Shown piece after piece: positions 36,779 through 45,573 of a stretch of DNA of 64,000 nucleotides. The position numbers and the translations under genes are program-made. The notes beneath the pieces are model-generated. The model was not told the origin of the DNA. It did no database searches and was given only the letters and a program-made list of their open reading frames with translations. The number at the start of each line of letters is the position of its first letter. Within the stretch, counting starts at the first letter, position 1. Origin of the DNA: Terriglobales bacterium (GTDB taxonomy: Bacteria; Acidobacteriota; Terriglobia; Terriglobales; Acidobacteriaceae); contig JAICWP010000005.1 in assembly GCA_025934735.1 (NCBI GenBank), positions 186,001 through 250,000 of the forward strand, given 5' to 3'.

Positions 36779-36856
36779 TGGCGTCCCCGGGGGGATTCGA
36801 ACCCCCGTTACCGCCGTGAAAGGGCGATGTCCTAGGCCGGGCTAGACGACGGGGAC
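36779..36856 (-). tRNA. tRNA-Glu (anticodon TTC)
   Basis: Complete cloverleaf on the minus strand: acceptor GTCCCCG paired with CGGGGAC, D arm GTCTAG...CTAGGAC, anticodon arm CGCCC-TTTCAC-GGCGG with TTC, variable TAAC, T arm GGGGG-TTCGAAT-CCCCC, discriminator G and encoded CCA. Its 3' half is duplicated at 33027-33067. Confidence 0.95.
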
Positions 36857-36890
36857 GCGTCGAAGGGTGGGCCGTCTGACTCGAAGATTG

Positions 36891-36920
36891 ATGCTACCAG
36901 CCGCCTTTAGACACTGTCAA
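36891..36920 (-). promoter_or_regulatory. Promoter of tRNA-Glu
   Basis: Minus strand TTGACA (36920-36915), 18-bp spacer, TAGCAT (36896-36891), ending 35 bp before the tRNA 5' end. Confidence 0.55.
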
Positions 36921-37123
36921 AATGGAGCGGCCCGGCTGCATCCCTGCATCCCCCGCATCTACAATTGAATCCATGAAAGCTACGGACGGCACAGAGCCCA
37001 TCAGCAAAGCTCTGTTGTCCGTCCACCGCCGAGCGCGGGCGTCATCCCGAGCGGACTTTAGCTCCGAGGGATCTCGCGCGCAGCACCACGCAACCCGCGG
37101 CGGAGCAATCTTTGGAGACCGCC

Positions 37124-37717
37124 ATGGCTGATCCGCTCTACCTCAATTTGTGGTTCCCCAGCTTCGAGCCGCAGGAGATGTTGCCGCGCGCGCTCATGGT
37201 CATCCGCCTGTTCCCTTTTTCAGCGCAGCAGCCCGGCATCAGCTATGTGGCGTTGCATCCCATCTCCTGGGACGAGCCCACCATCCTTGAGCGCCGTTTC
37301 CAGCCCGGGGCCACGCCCGAGGAGGCCATCGAAATCGCCTCTGACCTGCTGCACGAAGATTATGCCTACCTGTTCGAGGCGCACTGGGATTTGTGGGTGC
37401 CCTTCGAAGGCGCGCAGCCCTGGTCGGAACAGCCCCGCCAGGTCAAATTTCTGGTGCACGGCCTGGAATTCGACGAACAAACCTATCGCGAGAACGGCCA
37501 CATCCAGGTGGACTTCGGCCTGGATACGCCGTTCCTGGGGGAGGACCTTGAGCTCACTCCCTTTATCGAGCAGCGGGTGCGCGCCAACGTGCACAAGCTG
37601 GTGGAATTCACCAGCAAGGTGGAGAAACATTTAGGGGTCACCGGCAGGGTGCTCTGGTCGGAGTCGGAAGAAAACCTCGCCCAGAAGCTGATCTCGCGCC
37701 TGCAGAACGTTCAATAA
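37124..37717 (+). CDS. Conserved-looking cytoplasmic protein of unknown function
   Basis: 197 residues from the ATG at 37124 (GGAG 6 nt upstream; an in-frame ATG 12 nt earlier has no such site). No signal peptide or membrane segment. The protein is acidic and rich in aromatic residues (LYLNLWFPSFEPQEMLPRAL, YLFEAHWDLWVPFEG), with a helical C-terminus (FIEQRVRANVHKLVEFTSKV). No family recognised. Its last 28 bp are part of a 111-bp tandem duplication, so a second copy of the stop region lies just downstream. Confidence 0.7.
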   Translation: MADPLYLNLWFPSFEPQEMLPRALMVIRLFPFSAQQPGISYVALHPISWDEPTILERRFQPGATPEEAIEIASDLLHEDYAYLFEAHWDLWVPFEGAQPWSEQPRQVKFLVHGLEFDEQTYRENGHIQVDFGLDTPFLGEDLELTPFIEQRVRANVHKLVEFTSKVEKHLGVTGRVLWSESEENLAQKLISRLQNVQ

Positions 37718-37910
37718 GACAATCAAAACCGCAGAGGACGCCAAGGACGCAGAGGAGTTTGAAAAACTACGCGGGGAATGCTGCCAAGCTCCTGGGTTCT
37801 GATCTCGCGCCTGCAGAACGTTCAATAAGACAATCAAAACCACAGAGGACGCCAAGGACGCAGAGGAGTTTGAAAAACTACGCGGGGAATGCTGCCAAGC
37901 TCCTGGGTTC
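37689..37910 (+). repeat. 111-bp tandem duplication
   Basis: 37689-37799 and 37800-37910 are identical except for one base (G at 37731, A at 37842). Each copy spans the end of the unknown gene, a CGCAGAGGACGC-type motif and the last codons of the GxxExxY gene region. Confidence 0.95.
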
Positions 37911-38328
37911 CGAATAATTATTTACCATCCGCCTGATCCCATCCCGCAGATGAACGACATTGAAATTGATAAGTAGTCCCACGCGCCTGTCGCTTAGCTT
38001 TAAATAGGAAAGCAGCTGCGCTTTGTGAACTTCCAGAACTTTCTCCACCACTTTCAGTTCCACAATGACCGTGTTCTCGACCAGTAGGTCAATTTTGTAT
38101 CCTCCCTGTACCTGAATACCGTCGTAAATCACCGGCAGCCATAGCTGAGACTCAACCCTTAAGCCGCGTTTCGTGAGCTCGTGGCTAAGACATCTCTCAT
38201 ACACACTCTCCAGAAGGCCCGGCCCTAAAGCCGAGTGGACCTTGATGGCTGAATCCACTATGGCTGCGGTGATTCGATCTACATCCACCAATCCTCCGCG
38301 TCCTCTGCGTACTCTGCGGTTTTCATTG
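37720..38328 (-). mobile_element. Candidate inverted-repeat unit carrying a GxxExxY gene
   Basis: CAATCAAAACCGCAGAG (37720-37736; near copy at 37831) faces CAATGAAAACCGCAGAG on the other strand (38328-38312), 16 of 17 matching, followed inward by GACGC/AGAGG-rich sequence on both sides. Between them lies only the GxxExxY gene. The unit exactly fills the gap between the unknown gene and ppdK. No transposase is present, so mobility is inference. Confidence 0.5.
37878..38291 (-). CDS. GxxExxY protein, PD-(D/E)XK nuclease-like
   Basis: 137 residues. The name-giving motif is ALGPGLLESVYERCL (G-L-L-E-S-V-Y). The nuclease-like core follows: GGYKIDLLVENTVIVELKVVEKV (Asp, then Glu-x-Lys), seen as KIDLLVEN and VIVELK, and HKAQLLSYLKL. 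The family is widespread and its function is unsettled; copies occur in ribosomal RNA intervening sequences and beside repetitive DNA. Here the gene is bounded by inverted repeats. The first copy of the 111-bp repeat does not include it; the second covers its last codons (37878-37910). Confidence 0.88.
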   Translation of the reverse strand: MVDVDRITAAIVDSAIKVHSALGPGLLESVYERCLSHELTKRGLRVESQLWLPVIYDGIQVQGGYKIDLLVENTVIVELKVVEKVLEVHKAQLLSYLKLSDRRVGLLINFNVVHLRDGIRRMVNNYSEPRSLAAFPA

Positions 38329-38339
38329 ACTGACGGACA

Positions 38340-41081
38340 TCATTTGGTTCTTCCCGCCTCTCCCTTCATCTGGTCGCTGGCGGCGGCCTGGGCGGCAGCC
38401 AGACGCGCGGTCAGCACCCGGAAGGGCGAGCAGGAAACGTAGTTCATGCCCACCTGGTGGCAGAACTCCACCGAGGAGGGATCGCCGCCATGCTCTCCGC
38501 AGATGCCTACCTTCAAATCGCGGCGCGTTTTGCGGCCCCGCTCCGTGCCCATCTTCACCAGCTGGCCCACGCCCTCGCGGTCCAGCACGGCGAACGGATC
38601 CTGCTTCAGGATTCCTTCCGCGAGGTAAGTGGGCAGGAATTTGTTGATGTCGTCGCGCGAGAAACCAAACGTGGTTTGCGTCAGGTCATTGGTGCCGAAG
38701 GAGAAGAACTGCGCTTCCTTGGCGATCTCATCTGCCACCAGCGCCGCCCGCGGCAGCTCGATCATAGTGCCCACCAGGTAGTCCACGCGCGTTTCCTTTT
38801 GCGCGAACACTTCCTCGGCCACGCGCACGATGATCTCCTTCTGGTTGGCCGTTTCCTTCAGCGTGCCCACCAGCGGAATCATGACCTCGGGGTAGACCTT
38901 CACCCCATCCTTGGCCACCGCGCAGGCCGCCTCGAAAATGGCGCGCGCCTGCATTTCCGTGATCTCCGGATAACTGATGCCCAGGCGGCAGCCGCGATGT
39001 CCCAGCATGGGGTTGAACTCGTGCAGTTCTTCCACCCGCCGCAACAGCGTGCGCAGTTCCCGCAGCTTGGGCGAGCGCGGCTTGGTCGCCTCCAGCACGG
39101 CGATCTCCACCATCAGGTCTTCGCGCCGCGGCAGGAATTCGTGCAGCGGCGGATCCAGCGTGCGGATGGTCACCGGATAGCCGTCCATGGCCCGGAAGAT
39201 GCCGACAAAATCCGAGCGCTGCATGGGCAGCAGCTTGCGCAGCGCCATGCGCCGGTCCTTATGATTTCCGGCCATGATCATGGCCCGCATATGCGGAATG
39301 CGGTCCTCGGCGAAGAACATGTGCTCGGTGCGGCACAACCCGATGCCCTCGGCGCCGAACGCGCGCGCTTGGATGGCGTCGCGGGGAATATCGGCGTTGG
39401 CCCGCACTCCCATCTTGCGGAATGGTTCCGCCCAGCTCATGAACCTGTCCAGCAGTTTCACATCATTCGGGTCAGGTGGGACCGTCTTCACCTTACCCTT
39501 AATTACGCGTCCAGTGGAGCCATCGAGTGAAAGCCAGTCGCCTTCTTTCAGCACCTTGCCCTTCACCCGCATCTCCTTAGCCTTCTCGTCTACCTCGATC
39601 TCGCCGGCGCCGGCAACGCAGCACTTGCCCATGCCGCGCGTCACCACCGCCGCGTGGCTGGTCATTCCACCGCGCGAAGTCAGAATGCCGGCTGCCACCT
39701 CCATGCCGTGAATGTCTTCCGGCGTCGTCTCCGCACGGACTAAGATCACCGGGTTTTTCTTCGGGCCGGCCCACTCGACGGCATCGTCGGCGGTGAACAC
39801 AATTTGCCCCACAGCACCGCCAGGCGATGCCGGCAAACCTTCGTTCGTGAGGACATTGTCTGTTCTCACATCCTTTTCGTCCAAACGCGGTACCACAAAG
39901 TACACAAGCTGGTCCGGTTCGACCCGGAAGATGGCCTCTTCCTTCTTGATCAGCCCTTCTTCCACCATCTGGATGGCGATCCGCACCGCTGCCAGCCCCG
40001 TGCGCTTGCCGTTACGGGTTTGCAGCATGTACAGCCGCCCATCCTGGATGGTGAACTCAAAATCCTGCACGTCGCGGTAGTGCTTCTCCAGACGGGAAGT
40101 GATGTCGCGCAGCTGCTGGTACACCTCGGGCATGACTTTCTGCAGTTCGGAGATGGGCACCGGGGTGCGCACTCCGGCCACCACGTCCTCGCCCTGCGCG
40201 TTCATCAGGAACTCGCCATAAAATTCCTTCGCGCCGGTCGCCGGATTGCGGGTAAAGCCCACGCCCGTGCCGCTGCTCTCGCCCAGGTTGCCAAACACCA
40301 TGGCCTGTACATTCACCGCCGTGCCCAGGTCATCGGAAATGTTGTTGATGCGGCGGTAGTGCTTGGCGCGGTCGTTATTCCAGGAGCGGAACACGGCGTC
40401 CCGCGCCATCACCAGCTGATCATGCGGGTCTTGCGGGAAGTCGCGCTTGGCGTGTTTCTTCACCAACTTCTTGTATTCCTCAATCACTTCCTTCAGCGCG
40501 GCCGCGTCCAGGTCGGTATCGAGCTTGGCTTTCTTCTGCTTCTTCTTGGCGTCGAAGACTTCATCGAACGCGCTCTTTTCGATTTCCAGCACCACGTTGC
40601 CGAACATCTGGATCAGCCGCCGGTAGGAGTCATAAGCGAAGCGGGGGTTGTTGGCCCTGCGCGCCAGCGCCTCCACGCTCTTGTCGTTCAGCCCCAGGTT
40701 GAGGATGGTGTCCATCATGCCCGGCATGGAAAACTTCGCGCCTGAGCGCACGCTCACCAGCAGCGGGTTCTCGCCCACTCCCAGTTTCTGCCCCTGCAAC
40801 TTTTCCAGTCGCCCCAGCGCATCTTCCATCTGCCGCGCCACTTCTGTTGACACCTTGGCCGTCCGCATGTACTCGCGGCACGCCTCCGTCTGGATGGTGA
40901 ACCCCGGAGGCACGGGCAAGCCGGCATTGGTCATCTCCGCCAGGCCGGCGCCTTTCCCGCCCAGTTCGTCTTTCATCTTGCCGTTGCCGTCGGCCTTGCC
41001 TTCGCCGAAGAAGTAAACGTATTTGGTGGCTGGTTTCTGGTCGCTGCGGTATTCCGTTTCGGGCAAAGCGTGTGTCGCCAT
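38340..41081 (-). CDS. ppdK: Pyruvate, phosphate dikinase
   Basis: 913 residues, the usual length. ATP-grasp domain at the N-terminus (GGKGAGLAEMTNAGLPVPPGF, seen here as GGKGAGLAEM), the swivelling phosphohistidine domain with GGMTSHAAVVTRGMGK (His about 460), and the C-terminal TIM barrel with VRANADIPRDA, EGIGLCRTEHMFF and GICGEHGGDP. It interconverts pyruvate, ATP and phosphate with phosphoenolpyruvate, AMP and pyrophosphate in the cytoplasm. The ATG has AAGGA about 9 nt upstream. It is last in a same-strand run recO-glyQ-glyS-ppdK, 21 bp after glyS, so it is probably co-transcribed with the synthetase genes. Confidence 0.96.
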   Translation of the reverse strand: MATHALPETEYRSDQKPATKYVYFFGEGKADGNGKMKDELGGKGAGLAEMTNAGLPVPPGFTIQTEACREYMRTAKVSTEVARQMEDALGRLEKLQGQKLGVGENPLLVSVRSGAKFSMPGMMDTILNLGLNDKSVEALARRANNPRFAYDSYRRLIQMFGNVVLEIEKSAFDEVFDAKKKQKKAKLDTDLDAAALKEVIEEYKKLVKKHAKRDFPQDPHDQLVMARDAVFRSWNNDRAKHYRRINNISDDLGTAVNVQAMVFGNLGESSGTGVGFTRNPATGAKEFYGEFLMNAQGEDVVAGVRTPVPISELQKVMPEVYQQLRDITSRLEKHYRDVQDFEFTIQDGRLYMLQTRNGKRTGLAAVRIAIQMVEEGLIKKEEAIFRVEPDQLVYFVVPRLDEKDVRTDNVLTNEGLPASPGGAVGQIVFTADDAVEWAGPKKNPVILVRAETTPEDIHGMEVAAGILTSRGGMTSHAAVVTRGMGKCCVAGAGEIEVDEKAKEMRVKGKVLKEGDWLSLDGSTGRVIKGKVKTVPPDPNDVKLLDRFMSWAEPFRKMGVRANADIPRDAIQARAFGAEGIGLCRTEHMFFAEDRIPHMRAMIMAGNHKDRRMALRKLLPMQRSDFVGIFRAMDGYPVTIRTLDPPLHEFLPRREDLMVEIAVLEATKPRSPKLRELRTLLRRVEELHEFNPMLGHRGCRLGISYPEITEMQARAIFEAACAVAKDGVKVYPEVMIPLVGTLKETANQKEIIVRVAEEVFAQKETRVDYLVGTMIELPRAALVADEIAKEAQFFSFGTNDLTQTTFGFSRDDINKFLPTYLAEGILKQDPFAVLDREGVGQLVKMGTERGRKTRRDLKVGICGEHGGDPSSVEFCHQVGMNYVSCSPFRVLTARLAAAQAAASDQMKGEAGRTK

Positions 41082-41102
41082 ATATTCAGTCCTTTGCTTT
41101 TT

Positions 41103-43283
41103 CTAAGATACTTTCGATTCCTTGCTGTCGGTCACAATCTCGGAGAAGTCCGCGATGGTGGAGAATTCCTTCAGAACAGTCTGCAACAAGGCCAGCCGGT
41201 TGGCGCGCACTTTGGGGTCGTCAACCATGACCATCACCTTGTCGAAGAAGGTGTCCACCGCCGGGCGTAGCCGCGAAATCTCCACTAGCGCCGCCTCATA
41301 GTTCTTTTTGCCGCGCAACTCGCGTACCCGCTCCGCGGTCGTGGGAACCAGTTCCGCCAGGTTCACTTCGGCAGGCTCTTTCAGCGCGCCTGGATGAAAT
41401 TCCGCCGCCGGTTCCGACCCGGCTTCATGTGCGTGCCGCAAAATATTTTTCATGCGCTTGAACGCGACAGAAATGGACTCGAAGTCGGACGAGGGCCGCA
41501 CCTTGGCCACCGCGTGCGCCCGGGCTACCGCGTCCACCACATCGTCGGCGTCCGCCGCCAGCACCGCATTCACCACGTCATAGGCGAAGCCGAGTGCGTC
41601 GCGCAGGTAGAACTCCAGCCGCTCGCGAAGGAACGCCACAATAGATTGCAGAATTTCCCCGCGGCCCTGAGGCGTTGCGAACTTCGCTCCAAACTTCTTT
41701 TCCGCCTCCGAACCCGCGTACCCAGCCAGCGCGTCGCGAAACAGTTGCTCGATGCCCAATGGCAGCTTATGCTCGGCGATGGTCTTCACTATTCCATTCG
41801 CCTGCCGGCGCAGAGCAAACGGATCCTTCGACCCGCTCGGCTGCAGGCCCAGCGCAAACATCCCGGCAATGCTGTCCGCCTTGTCGGCAAGGGAGAGCAC
41901 TGCTCCCTCGATGGTGCGCGGCGCCGAATCCTCCATGGATTCCGGCTTGTAGTGATCGTAAATCGCTTCCGCGATCAACCGGTGCGCGTCCGGCGACAAG
42001 GCAGGATCCAAGTCCTGCACCCGCGCATACAATCCGCCCACAATTCCTTGCAGCTCCGTAAACTCCTTCACCAGTTCGGTGGTGAGGTCGGTCTTGGCCA
42101 AACACGACGCCTTGTGTACCACCCCCGGCCGGATCTCGAAGCCCGCCTCCTTCAGTGGGCCGGAAATGTGGCTGCCCAGGTGCTGCACCCGCAATGTTTT
42201 GGCGTAATAGCTGCCCAGGTCTTTTTGGAAGGTCACGTTTTTCAGGAGCGGAACACGCTCGCGCAGTGAAACCTTCTGGTCCGTCTGCCAGAAGAACCGG
42301 GCATCATTGAAGCGCGCGCGCAACACCCGCTCGTGCCCGTGCCGGACAATGCCGCCAGGGTCGCCGTCCGTATTCAGCACCGCCAGAAAATGCGGCAGCA
42401 GCTTGTGCCCGCCATCCTCCAGTGCGAAATATTTCTGATGGTCGCGCATCACCGTGACCAGCACCTCCTCCGGCAACTCCAGGAACTCGGTATCGAAGTT
42501 GCCCAAAATCACGGAGGGGAGTTCAGTGAGGTTGGTCACAGTTTCCAGCAGCGCCTCATCTTCCCGCCAGCGCGCGCCGCGGATGGCGCGGGCGGCATCG
42601 TCCAGGGCCTTGCGAATGCGCTGCTCGCGCTCGTTCTGATTGACGATCACGGAGGCCCGCTCCAGCGCGTTGCCATAATCTCCGGGCCTGTGCACAACCA
42701 CCGGACCTCCCAGCGTGCGATGTCCATGTGAAACGTTGCCGGCGCGAACGCCGTCGAACTCCAGCGGCACCACATCGCCCTCCAGCAGCGCCACCAGCCA
42801 GCGCACCGGGCGCACGAAGCGCTCGTTCTTGGCGTGCCAATACATGTTCTTGGGCCAGTAAATGGAGGCCAGCTCTTTGGGCAGCGTGTCCCGCAAAATT
42901 TCAGCGGCCTTGCGTCCCTTATTGACCACCTTGGCTGCCAGGTATTCGCCCTTGGGCGTGGTGACGCGCTGCAGCCTGGCAATGTCGGTGTTCACTTTTT
43001 TTGCGAAAGCGTGTGCCGCCGGCGTGGGCTGGCCGTCCTTGAAGGCGACCTTTATCGACGGACCCGTCACCTGCTCCTCCACATCGCCTTGACCGACTGC
43101 AACGTTCGTCACAGACACCGCCAGGCGGCGCGGCGTGGAGAACATGCTTATCACGGGGACGTTTACGGTCAGGCGCTCGCGCGTCAGCACGTCGCTGACA
43201 CGGCGACCAAGCTCTGCCGACGCCGCGTCAATCATCCGCGCGGGAATTTCTTCGCATCCGATCTCGAGCAGGAAATCAGCCAT
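41103..43283 (-). CDS. glyS: Glycyl-tRNA synthetase beta subunit
   Basis: 726 residues (usual about 690). The N-terminus FLLEIGCEEIPARMI is diagnostic. KNMYWHAKNERFVRPVRWLVALLEG is seen as KNMYWHAKNERFVRPVRWL, and the HD-like region VVHKASCLAKTDLTTELVKEF and YDHYKPESMED are present. The C-terminal anticodon-binding region includes VMVMVDDPKVRANRLALLQ. It forms the alpha2beta2 enzyme with GlyQ, encoded 18 bp upstream on the same strand. Confidence 0.96.
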   Translation of the reverse strand: MADFLLEIGCEEIPARMIDAASAELGRRVSDVLTRERLTVNVPVISMFSTPRRLAVSVTNVAVGQGDVEEQVTGPSIKVAFKDGQPTPAAHAFAKKVNTDIARLQRVTTPKGEYLAAKVVNKGRKAAEILRDTLPKELASIYWPKNMYWHAKNERFVRPVRWLVALLEGDVVPLEFDGVRAGNVSHGHRTLGGPVVVHRPGDYGNALERASVIVNQNEREQRIRKALDDAARAIRGARWREDEALLETVTNLTELPSVILGNFDTEFLELPEEVLVTVMRDHQKYFALEDGGHKLLPHFLAVLNTDGDPGGIVRHGHERVLRARFNDARFFWQTDQKVSLRERVPLLKNVTFQKDLGSYYAKTLRVQHLGSHISGPLKEAGFEIRPGVVHKASCLAKTDLTTELVKEFTELQGIVGGLYARVQDLDPALSPDAHRLIAEAIYDHYKPESMEDSAPRTIEGAVLSLADKADSIAGMFALGLQPSGSKDPFALRRQANGIVKTIAEHKLPLGIEQLFRDALAGYAGSEAEKKFGAKFATPQGRGEILQSIVAFLRERLEFYLRDALGFAYDVVNAVLAADADDVVDAVARAHAVAKVRPSSDFESISVAFKRMKNILRHAHEAGSEPAAEFHPGALKEPAEVNLAELVPTTAERVRELRGKKNYEAALVEISRLRPAVDTFFDKVMVMVDDPKVRANRLALLQTVLKEFSTIADFSEIVTDSKESKVS

Positions 43284-43301
43284 AAATAGAACTTCACGGC
43301 G

Positions 43302-44411
43302 CTACTTGGCCGCGTACCTTCCTTTTTCCTTCACAGCAGGCTCCGCCTCCGTATCTTCCGGCGGAACCTCCGGCTTGCTTGCGCTCTGCTGCTCAATCCA
43401 CGCCTTGGCGATTCCCACCGCCAGGTTGCGAATGCGCGCGATCACGCCCACGCGCTCAGTTACCGAAATCGCTCCCCGCGCGTCCAGCACGTTAAACAAA
43501 TGCGAACACTTCAGGCACAGATCGTACGCCGGCAACAGCGGGAAACGCGCGACGGCCGACGCGCCCACGAACCCGTTCTGCGGCTCCGGTGTCAGCGGCT
43601 CGGAAAAGTCGTGCTCCTCGGGAATGCTGCCCCCGGTGGCCGAACGCGCGGCTGCCTTCGCTCCCGCCGGCTTTGTTTTCTTCAGCCCGTGGAACCGCTG
43701 CAGCAACGCCTGGCACTCGGCCTCGCACAAATCCAGGTGCTTCCACGTCTTCTCCACATCGGCGGCCTCGAAGTTGTACACCGAAAACTGCAGCTCATCC
43801 GCCAGCCGCACGTCGCCGTAGGTCACGGCCTTGCCGTTCTCCGGATCGCGCGCCCACACAATCTCGTAAATGCTGTTCACATCCTGCAAAAACGCGGCAA
43901 TGCGCTCCAGCCCGTACGTCAGCTCCGCCGAAATCGGCTCCAGGTCCACTCCTCCGCACTGCTGGAAGTAGGTGAACTGCGTGATCTCCAGCCCGTCCAG
44001 CATCACCTGCCAGCCGATCCCCCATGCGCCCAGCGTGGGCGATTCCCAGTTGTCTTCCTCGAACTTGATGTCGTGCTGCCGCAGGTCAATGCCGATGGCG
44101 GCCAGCGACTCCAAGTACAGCTCCTGCACTTTTTCCGGGGGTGGCTTCAGGATCACCTGCAGCTGCGTGTGCTTGTACAGGCGATTGGGGTTCTCGCCGT
44201 AACGCCCGTCTGCGGGGCGCCGCGAAGGCTGCACGTAGGCCACCTTGTACGGTTGCGGACCGAGCACTCGCAGAAATGTCTCTGGCGCCATGGTCCCCGC
44301 GCCGACTTCAAGGTCATAGGGCTGCTGCAGCACGCACCCGCGCTCCGCCCAAAAGTTCTGCAGGCGCAGGATTAGCTCCTGAAAGGTGGGCGGATTGGCT
44401 TTGGATGACAT
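43302..44411 (-). CDS. glyQ: Glycyl-tRNA synthetase alpha subunit, extended form
   Basis: 369 residues from the ATG at 44411 (a GTG at 44414 would add one residue). Class II core intact: [58 protein letters not shown] and [10 protein letters not shown]. The usual length is about 290-310. The extra length comes from an insertion at about 246-290 ([19 protein letters not shown] and an acidic stretch), just before the conserved [20 protein letters not shown], plus a charged C-terminal tail of about 30 residues. Both look disordered and should not disturb the active site. Confidence 0.95.
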   Translation of the reverse strand: MSSKANPPTFQELILRLQNFWAERGCVLQQPYDLEVGAGTMAPETFLRVLGPQPYKVAYVQPSRRPADGRYGENPNRLYKHTQLQVILKPPPEKVQELYLESLAAIGIDLRQHDIKFEEDNWESPTLGAWGIGWQVMLDGLEITQFTYFQQCGGVDLEPISAELTYGLERIAAFLQDVNSIYEIVWARDPENGKAVTYGDVRLADELQFSVYNFEAADVEKTWKHLDLCEAECQALLQRFHGLKKTKPAGAKAAARSATGGSIPEEHDFSEPLTPEPQNGFVGASAVARFPLLPAYDLCLKCSHLFNVLDARGAISVTERVGVIARIRNLAVGIAKAWIEQQSASKPEVPPEDTEAEPAVKEKGRYAAK

Positions 44412-44447
44412 CACAGTTTGTTTTCGTCAACAAGCACTTAGCAAATA

Positions 44448-44566
44448 GCACTTGGCATTTGGCCCCTGGACTGGTTCGGCGATCCAGTAAAACTCACGCA
44501 TTTTCAGGGAACACCGCCTCTGTTCACCGGAACGCTACAACTCTTTGCTGGCCAAATGCTAAGTGC
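44448..44566. repeat. Inverted repeat between recO and glyQ
   Basis: GCACTTGGCATTTGGCC (44448-44464) pairs with GGCCAAATGCTAAGTGC (44550-44566) with one mismatched pair, across an 85-bp loop. A second AGCACTTAGCAAAT lies at 44433. The right arm touches the recO stop codon. Confidence 0.7.
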
Positions 44567-45309
44567 TAACAGCTGATTCTCTCCAGCATCCCCGCGGTCA
44601 CCAGCTTCTTCTCCAGGTGCCGTTCCAGGGTCTGAACCAGGAACTTGCGCAGGTCGGCGGCCCGTGCCTTGGGCCACTCCACCGCGGCAAAATTTTCAAT
44701 GGGCGCGCGAAACATCTCCCCCGCCACCGCCCGCGATTCCCGCGACATTTCCGACGAGGCCAGCCGCTTATCTTCCGCGCACATCAGCCCATCCACCAGC
44801 GCGTGATAAAAGGCCCGGCTCCCGTTCAGCTCCGCCCCGCAGGCTACACAGCCGGAAAGCTCCGGCAGGAAGCCCACCAGCCGCGTCATCCACAGCTGAA
44901 AATATGTGAGCGGCATCCAGATTCGGTCACCGGCCAGCTGCTCCAGCACAGTTAGAGTCAGCCGGAACACCGCGTCATTGGCCTCGCGGTCCGGCAGCAG
45001 TTCGTCCAGAACTTCGGCCAGATGCCCCAACGCCACCGCCCGCGGATACGTCACCTGCCGGGCCAGCGGAGACTCCAGCACCTCGCACGAATCCAGCCTC
45101 GCCAATTCCTGCCGCTCGCGGTCGTCCCAGTAGGCGCGCACATAGGTCAGCGGCTCCAGTGCGCCGCCAAAACGCTTCTTCGACTTCTTCGCTGACCGCG
45201 CCACCCCGCGAACTTTGCCCTCCGTCCGCGTGAACAGCGTGACCAGCAGGTCCGCCTCGCGCAGCGGATAGGTGCGCAGCACAATCGCTTCTGATTCTTT
45301 TAGCGGCAT
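44566..45309 (-). CDS. recO: DNA repair protein RecO
   Basis: 247 residues from the ATG at 45309 (PLKESEAIVLRTYPLREADLL); an in-frame start 24 nt upstream adds atypical residues. N-terminal OB-fold (about 1-80: GKVRGVARSAKKSKKRFGG) and helical domain with a zinc-type site CVACG (one CxxC visible). RecO loads RecA on SSB-coated DNA in the RecFOR pathway; recF and recR are not in the window. It heads the same-strand run with glyQ, glyS and ppdK. Confidence 0.93.
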   Translation of the reverse strand: MPLKESEAIVLRTYPLREADLLVTLFTRTEGKVRGVARSAKKSKKRFGGALEPLTYVRAYWDDRERQELARLDSCEVLESPLARQVTYPRAVALGHLAEVLDELLPDREANDAVFRLTLTVLEQLAGDRIWMPLTYFQLWMTRLVGFLPELSGCVACGAELNGSRAFYHALVDGLMCAEDKRLASSEMSRESRAVAGEMFRAPIENFAAVEWPKARAADLRKFLVQTLERHLEKKLVTAGMLERISC

Positions 45310-45470
45310 GGACGGCCATCGGCCGCGGCCCAATCCGCCTGCCGCGCCTCTGTGCTGTTTTCCGGCAGCAAGCTAAACTTTTATTCTAACGGTTGCGGTC
45401 TGTGGATGACCAGCGGGCGAGATGTAGCTGACCAGTTTTGTGGCTGACTGGCCGCGAGGTCGGCGCGTGA

Positions 45471-45502
45471 AGCTAGTTAGCTAGCCAGCCAGTCAGCCAG
45501 TT
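45471..45502. repeat. Degenerate CTAGCCAG-type repeat
   Basis: A run of 4-base-like units (AGCTAGTTAGCTAGCCAGCC and continuing CAGTCAGCCAG). A similar run (GGTCAGCCAGTCAGCTAGCC) lies at 46089-46115, so the two flank the ferredoxin gene. Confidence 0.6.
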
Positions 45503-45519
45503 GAAGACCTAAGCACAAA

Positions 45520-45548
45520 GGCGCACACCCTCAACCGGGATGTGCGCC
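45520..45548 (-). terminator. Possible terminator after ferredoxin gene
   Basis: GGCGCACA (45520-45527) and TGTGCGCC (45541-45548) form an 8-bp stem with a 13-nt loop, 26 bp after the ferredoxin stop. On the minus strand TTTGTGCTT follows, a weak T-run. Confidence 0.45.
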
Positions 45549-45573
45549 CAAAAATCTCGCTTGCGAATCGGGA

